DNA from: Pseudomonas sp. WJP1
GTDB lineage: Bacteria; Pseudomonadota; Gammaproteobacteria; Pseudomonadales; Pseudomonadaceae
Length of the DNA stretch: 64,000 nucleotides
Reading direction: 5' to 3'
Assembly (NCBI RefSeq): GCF_028471945.1
Contig: NZ_CP110128.1
Coordinates: forward strand, 5,793,001 to 5,857,000
The notes under the pieces are model-generated. The model searched no databases. It was not told the origin of the DNA and worked only from the letters and a program-made list of their open reading frames with translations. The position numbers and the translations under genes are program-made. Shown one piece after another: positions 63,024 to 64,000 of this stretch (the first letter of the stretch is position 1; each line of letters begins with the position of its first letter).

Positions 63024-63662
63024 TCAGGCCATCCGTTTTTGCTCAAGCATCAGGCGCAGCGCCAGTGCCGACAACACGAAGCCCATGAAATAACGCTGCA
63101 TCGCCAGCCAGGTCGGATTGCTGACAAACCATGACGCGATGCCCGCCGCGAACAGGGCGATCATCAGGTTCACGCAGAAACTGACGCTGATCTGGGTCAG
63201 GCCCAGCACGATACTTTGCGTGAACACCGAACCGTGCTCGGGTGTGATGAATTGCGGAAACACCGACAGGTAAAACACCGCAATCTTCGGGTTCAGGGCG
63301 CTGGTGAGAAAACCCATGGTGATCAGCTTGCGCGACGAGTCCGGTGGCAACTGCTGGGCTTCGAATGGCGATCGCGCACCCGGCTTGACCGCCTGCCAGG
63401 CCAACCACAACAGGTACAGTGCACCGGCCCACTTCAACACTTCATAGGCCATCGGCACCGCCAGGAACACAGCGCTCAAACCGGCCGCCGCGGCGAATAG
63501 ATGCACGAAGAACCCCGCGACCACGCCGAGCAACGATGTCACCCCGGCCTTGCGCCCCTGGCAGATCGAACGGGAGATCAGGTAGATCATGTTCGGCCCC
63601 GGCGTCAGCACCATCAACAATGCAGCAGCGGCGAAAATCAGCAGGTCCTGAAGCGGGATCAT
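63024..63662 (-). CDS. LysE/RhtB-family exporter
   Basis: A 212-residue inner-membrane exporter with about six membrane segments. The family motif LLMVLTPGPNMIYLISRSICQGRKAG lies at residues 15-40, and the second signature is ALNPKIAVFYLSVFPQF. Such proteins export amino acids or homoserine-lactone-like compounds; the specific substrate is unknown. It is 24 bases after the NUDIX gene and just before the GNAT gene, all on the minus strand. Confidence 0.92.
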   Translation of the reverse strand: MIPLQDLLIFAAAALLMVLTPGPNMIYLISRSICQGRKAGVTSLLGVVAGFFVHLFAAAAGLSAVFLAVPMAYEVLKWAGALYLLWLAWQAVKPGARSPFEAQQLPPDSSRKLITMGFLTSALNPKIAVFYLSVFPQFITPEHGSVFTQSIVLGLTQISVSFCVNLMIALFAAGIASWFVSNPTWLAMQRYFMGFVLSALALRLMLEQKRMA

Positions 63663-63686
63663 GGGCGAAGTCCTTTGCGTGAATGA

Positions 63687-64000
63687 TCAGGCGGTCGCGG
63701 TCAGCGAAGCCCGATAAAACGGCAGGATCAGGTCCCGTGTCAATGGCGCCAGAACGACACCACCGTCGGTGCGCGGATCGATCCAGAGCACCTCTTCGAT
63801 CTCGGCCGCGGGGGTGACGTCTGAATCAATGCCCAGCAGAAAAATCTCGGCTTTCACCACATGACCCGGCTCATTGGCGGCCGGCGCCGAGAACTGGCCG
63901 AGGAAAGTGGCATGCGCCGAATCGATGACCAGCCCCAACTCTTCTTCCAGCTCCCGGACCAAAGCATGGACCGGTTTTTCAAAGGCTTCGATCTTTCCCC
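63687..64000 (-). CDS. NUDIX hydrolase, N-terminus cut by window edge
   Basis: The last about 104 residues of a NUDIX protein. The Nudix box is complete: it opens with GKIEAFE at the window edge and closes with VRELEEELGL (pattern G-x5-E-x7-REUxEExGU), giving the metal-binding glutamates. Downstream AEIFLLGI and EEVLWIDPR are typical of MutT-like members. The start lies beyond 64000; an in-frame TTG at 63962 would be inside the Nudix box and is not a real start. The substrate is unknown. Confidence 0.9.
   Translation of the reverse strand, partial: GKIEAFEKPVHALVRELEEELGLVIDSAHATFLGQFSAPAANEPGHVVKAEIFLLGIDSDVTPAAEIEEVLWIDPRTDGGVVLAPLTRDLILPFYRASLTATA

Noticed and set aside
63687..63962. Start of the NUDIX gene at TTG 63962
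   Set aside because: The reading frame continues upstream and contains the first half of the Nudix box, so the true start lies beyond the window.

Overview
The window is a stretch of chromosome from a Pseudomonas of the fluorescens group. The evidence is high GC, gene orders typical of the genus (lepA-lepB-rnc-era-recO-pdxJ, pepA-holC-valS, argF followed by an ABC ATPase, glpFKRD, aatJQMP-aauSR, metE/metR) and about ten copies of the REP/REPIN palindromes characteristic of this group. I see no tRNA, rRNA, CRISPR array, insertion sequence or prophage. Both ends cut a gene: purL loses its C-terminal amidotransferase end at position 1, and a NUDIX hydrolase loses its N-terminus at position 64000.

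Layout. 1-13.5 kb is mostly minus strand: purL, divergent mltF, then the membrane/translation/RNA-processing operon lepA-lepB-rnc-era-recO-pdxJ, preceded by lptFG. 13.9-20.6 kb is plus strand: pepA, holC, a small conserved protein, valS, rlmF. At 20.7-22.7 kb two nucleoid proteins (HU-type hupN and yejK/ndpA) are transcribed divergently, with a membrane-anchored glutaredoxin-like protein overlapping yejK. 22.7-25.3 kb holds a GST-like protein, a GIY-YIG protein, an NTF2-fold protein and an orphan LuxR-type response regulator, all minus strand. 25.7-31.6 kb is an accessory chaperone-usher locus: chaperone, usher, a two-domain adhesin-like protein and two further DUF1120-type subunits. 31.6-36.8 kb has an MFS exporter with its FadR/GntR regulator, grxD, and a lone molybdopterin oxidoreductase.

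37-45 kb carries argF, whose promoter is covered by two ArgR-type half-sites, a translationally coupled orphan ABC ATPase, ybaK, and the glycerol regulon glpF-glpK-glpR-glpD. 45.3-52.5 kb is a self-contained acidic amino acid uptake module. A sigma-54 promoter with two TTCGG-N4-CCGAA activator sites drives aatJQMP, and the cognate sensor/regulator pair aauSR lies directly downstream, overlapping glpM. 52.6-59.0 kb is the most unusual part: an exported alpha/beta hydrolase and a 1,753-residue DUF6543/dermonecrotic-toxin-like protein are divergent around a Pho-box-like repeat. 59-64 kb has metE and metR, divergent around a MetR-like palindrome, then GNAT, LysE and NUDIX genes.

Most of the window is core genome. 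The parts with accessory character are the chaperone-usher/DUF1120 locus, the giant toxin-like gene and the REPIN elements. Annotations come from reading motifs and recalled family features; no database search was run.
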